Below are positions 6,161-6,792 of a stretch of 6,792 bases of DNA, one piece after another. Under the pieces are notes generated by a model. That model was not told where the DNA came from and ran no database searches. It was given only the letters and a program-made list of their open reading frames with translations. Location: positions 1 through 6,792 of the forward strand of contig WFPU01000080.1 of NCBI GenBank assembly GCA_015487435.1, given 5' to 3'. A program made the translations under genes and the position numbers. This DNA is from Sulfurimonas sp. (GTDB lineage Bacteria > Campylobacterota > Campylobacteria > Campylobacterales > Sulfurimonadaceae). How positions within the stretch are numbered: the stretch's first letter is position 1; each line of letters begins with the position of its first letter.

Positions 6161-6284
6161 TAATACTCTCAATATAAAAATTTTGTGGGATTCTATCAAA
6201 TAATAATAAATGATTTAAAAATGGTATTGTCTATATAGAAAATATAAAATAATACTTTCAATATGACAATTAAAATAATACTTT
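6161..6284. repeat. Short direct repeats upstream of the sodium channel gene
   Basis: The motif TAATACTYTCAATAT occurs at 6161-6175 and 6250-6264 with one mismatch between the copies. A third, shorter copy, TAATACTTT, lies at 6276-6284. The last two share a longer exact 14-mer, TAAAATAATACTTT (6245-6258 and 6271-6284), 26 bases apart. The copies flank or overlap the candidate promoter. Confidence 0.5.
6241..6269 (-). promoter_or_regulatory. Candidate sigma-70 promoter of the sodium channel gene
   Basis: On the minus strand, TTGTCA (6269-6264) and TATATT (6246-6241) are separated by exactly 17 bases. Transcription would start near 6234 and leave a leader of about 75 bases before the ATG at 6159. 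The surrounding AT richness lowers the weight of the match. Confidence 0.35.
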
Positions 6285-6299
6285 AGATTAATTATAAAT

Positions 6300-6327
6300 T
6301 AGATTCCAAGTCAAGCTTGGAATGACG
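6300..6327. repeat. Palindromic repeat with GTCATTCC...GGAAT ends
   Basis: ATTCCAAG (6303-6310) and CTTGGAAT (6316-6323) are perfect 8-bp inverted arms around TCAAG, and GACG follows. Read on the minus strand it begins CGTCATTCC and ends GGAATCTA. From memory, palindromes with these ends are dispersed in intergenic DNA of many bacteria. It lies just after the histidine kinase stop codon and could also form the 3' hairpin of that transcript, although the following bases (CTAATTT) are a poor U-tract. Confidence 0.55.
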
Positions 6328-6336
6328 AAACTATCA

Positions 6337-6792
6337 TCATTCTAGATTTGATTCTTCACCTTTATGATCTCTTATTTCGATGCTAAAACAAACTCCTGCA
6401 CCATCAATATTTCTTGCATATAATTTACCTTGATGATGGTCCTCTATAATCATTTTAGACATATATAAACCTAAGCCTGTTCCATTTTTATCATGTTTTG
6501 TAGAGTAGTAAGGATCAAAAATTTGATCAAAAATTTGATCTGCAATACCACCTCCGTTATCGAAAATATCTACTCTAAAGCCATTTTTTATATCTTGTGT
6601 AGTTATTTTAATCATTGGCTTTTTAGTTTTTTGGAATTTAAAATTATCTTGAGCATTATTAATTATATTTAATATAACCTGTATAACTTCACTATCAAAA
6701 ATTTCACATAAATTTTTTGAATTACACTCTTTTTCTATATTTATATTATCGGTTATTAAAGAATTTTCAATGATTTTCAATGCTCTTGAAAC
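6337..6792 (-). CDS. Sensor histidine kinase, C-terminal part (5' end missing)
   Basis: The frame stays open to the right edge, so only the last 151 residues are present. They form the ATP-binding HATPase_c domain of a two-component histidine kinase. Visible in order are the N box VILNIINNAQDN (39-50 of the fragment), the G1 box DNGGGI (78-83), the F box IFDPYYSTK (91-99), the G2 box GTGLGLYMSKMIIEDH (104-119) and a final strand pair GAGVCFSIEI (131-140). All key boxes are intact, so the kinase core should bind ATP. The phospho-accepting histidine and the sensor domain lie beyond the window, so the signal is unknown. An apparent TTG start at 6778-6780 is an internal leucine, because the kinase fold is already under way there. 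No response regulator gene is visible downstream. Confidence 0.92.
   Translation of the reverse strand, partial: VSRALKIIENSLITDNINIEKECNSKNLCEIFDSEVIQVILNIINNAQDNFKFQKTKKPMIKITTQDIKNGFRVDIFDNGGGIADQIFDQIFDPYYSTKHDKNGTGLGLYMSKMIIEDHHQGKLYARNIDGAGVCFSIEIRDHKGEESNLE
6513..6540. repeat. 12-bp tandem repeat inside the histidine kinase gene
   Basis: The unit GATCAAAAATTT is repeated exactly twice (6513-6524 and 6525-6536) and followed by a further GATC (6537-6540). It encodes DQIFDQIFD just before the F box. The protein aligns in length with ordinary kinases, so this is a coding micro-repeat and not an inserted segment. Confidence 0.7.

Noticed and set aside
6337..6356. Second partial copy of the ATTCC palindrome in the kinase C-terminus
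   Set aside because: It shares only a short TCATTC/GATTC similarity without paired arms; probably chance.
1..6792. CRISPR array, phage, insertion sequence or defence island
   Set aside because: No regularly spaced repeats, transposase or integrase, or recognisable effector set is present. The NERD/helicase-like gene alone is not enough to claim a defence system.

Overview
The window looks like chromosomal DNA from a free-living member of the Campylobacterota (Sulfurimonas/Arcobacter-like). The support is very AT-rich DNA, Lys/Asn/Ile-rich proteins, tight gene packing, a Campylobacterota-type HU protein, a Pit-type phosphate permease with a long charged loop near its C-terminus, and a voltage-gated sodium channel that matches what I recall of Arcobacter butzleri NavAb almost position for position. 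The genus is an inference.

Layout, left to right. Bases 1-52 hold the 3' tail of a plus-strand gene that ends inside a strong intrinsic terminator (40-86). An AT-only control region follows, then a compact unit made of a small HTH (XRE-like) regulator (247-486, possibly leaderless) and an unrecognised small basic protein (490-696). Next come a separately expressed HU protein (795-1079), a hairpin terminator, and a two-gene unit with ATGA overlap: a 481-residue protein that reads as a decayed or divergent NERD plus superfamily-1 helicase-like protein (1126-2571), and an exported cyclophilin (2568-3128). After another hairpin come a phosphate permease (3192-4841) and a membrane-anchored thioredoxin-like protein of the ScsD/TlpA type (about 4872-5366).

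The right quarter is on the minus strand. A NavAb-like sodium channel (5356-6159) converges on the thioredoxin gene, and the two coding regions overlap by 11 bp. Upstream of it is a 177-bp intergenic region with short direct repeats, a plausible sigma-70 promoter and a palindrome of the dispersed-repeat kind. The window ends in the C-terminal half of a sensor histidine kinase (6337-6792, 5' end missing).

There is no rRNA, tRNA, CRISPR array or insertion sequence, and I see no obvious defence island. The genes do not form one pathway. Cyclophilin and thioredoxin-like protein both point to folding and redox work in the periplasm, Pit and Nav are inner-membrane ion-coupled proteins, and the HTH protein, HU and the helicase-like protein are nucleic-acid associated. 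The least-explained gene is the NERD/SF1-like protein. The best-supported notable gene is the sodium channel.
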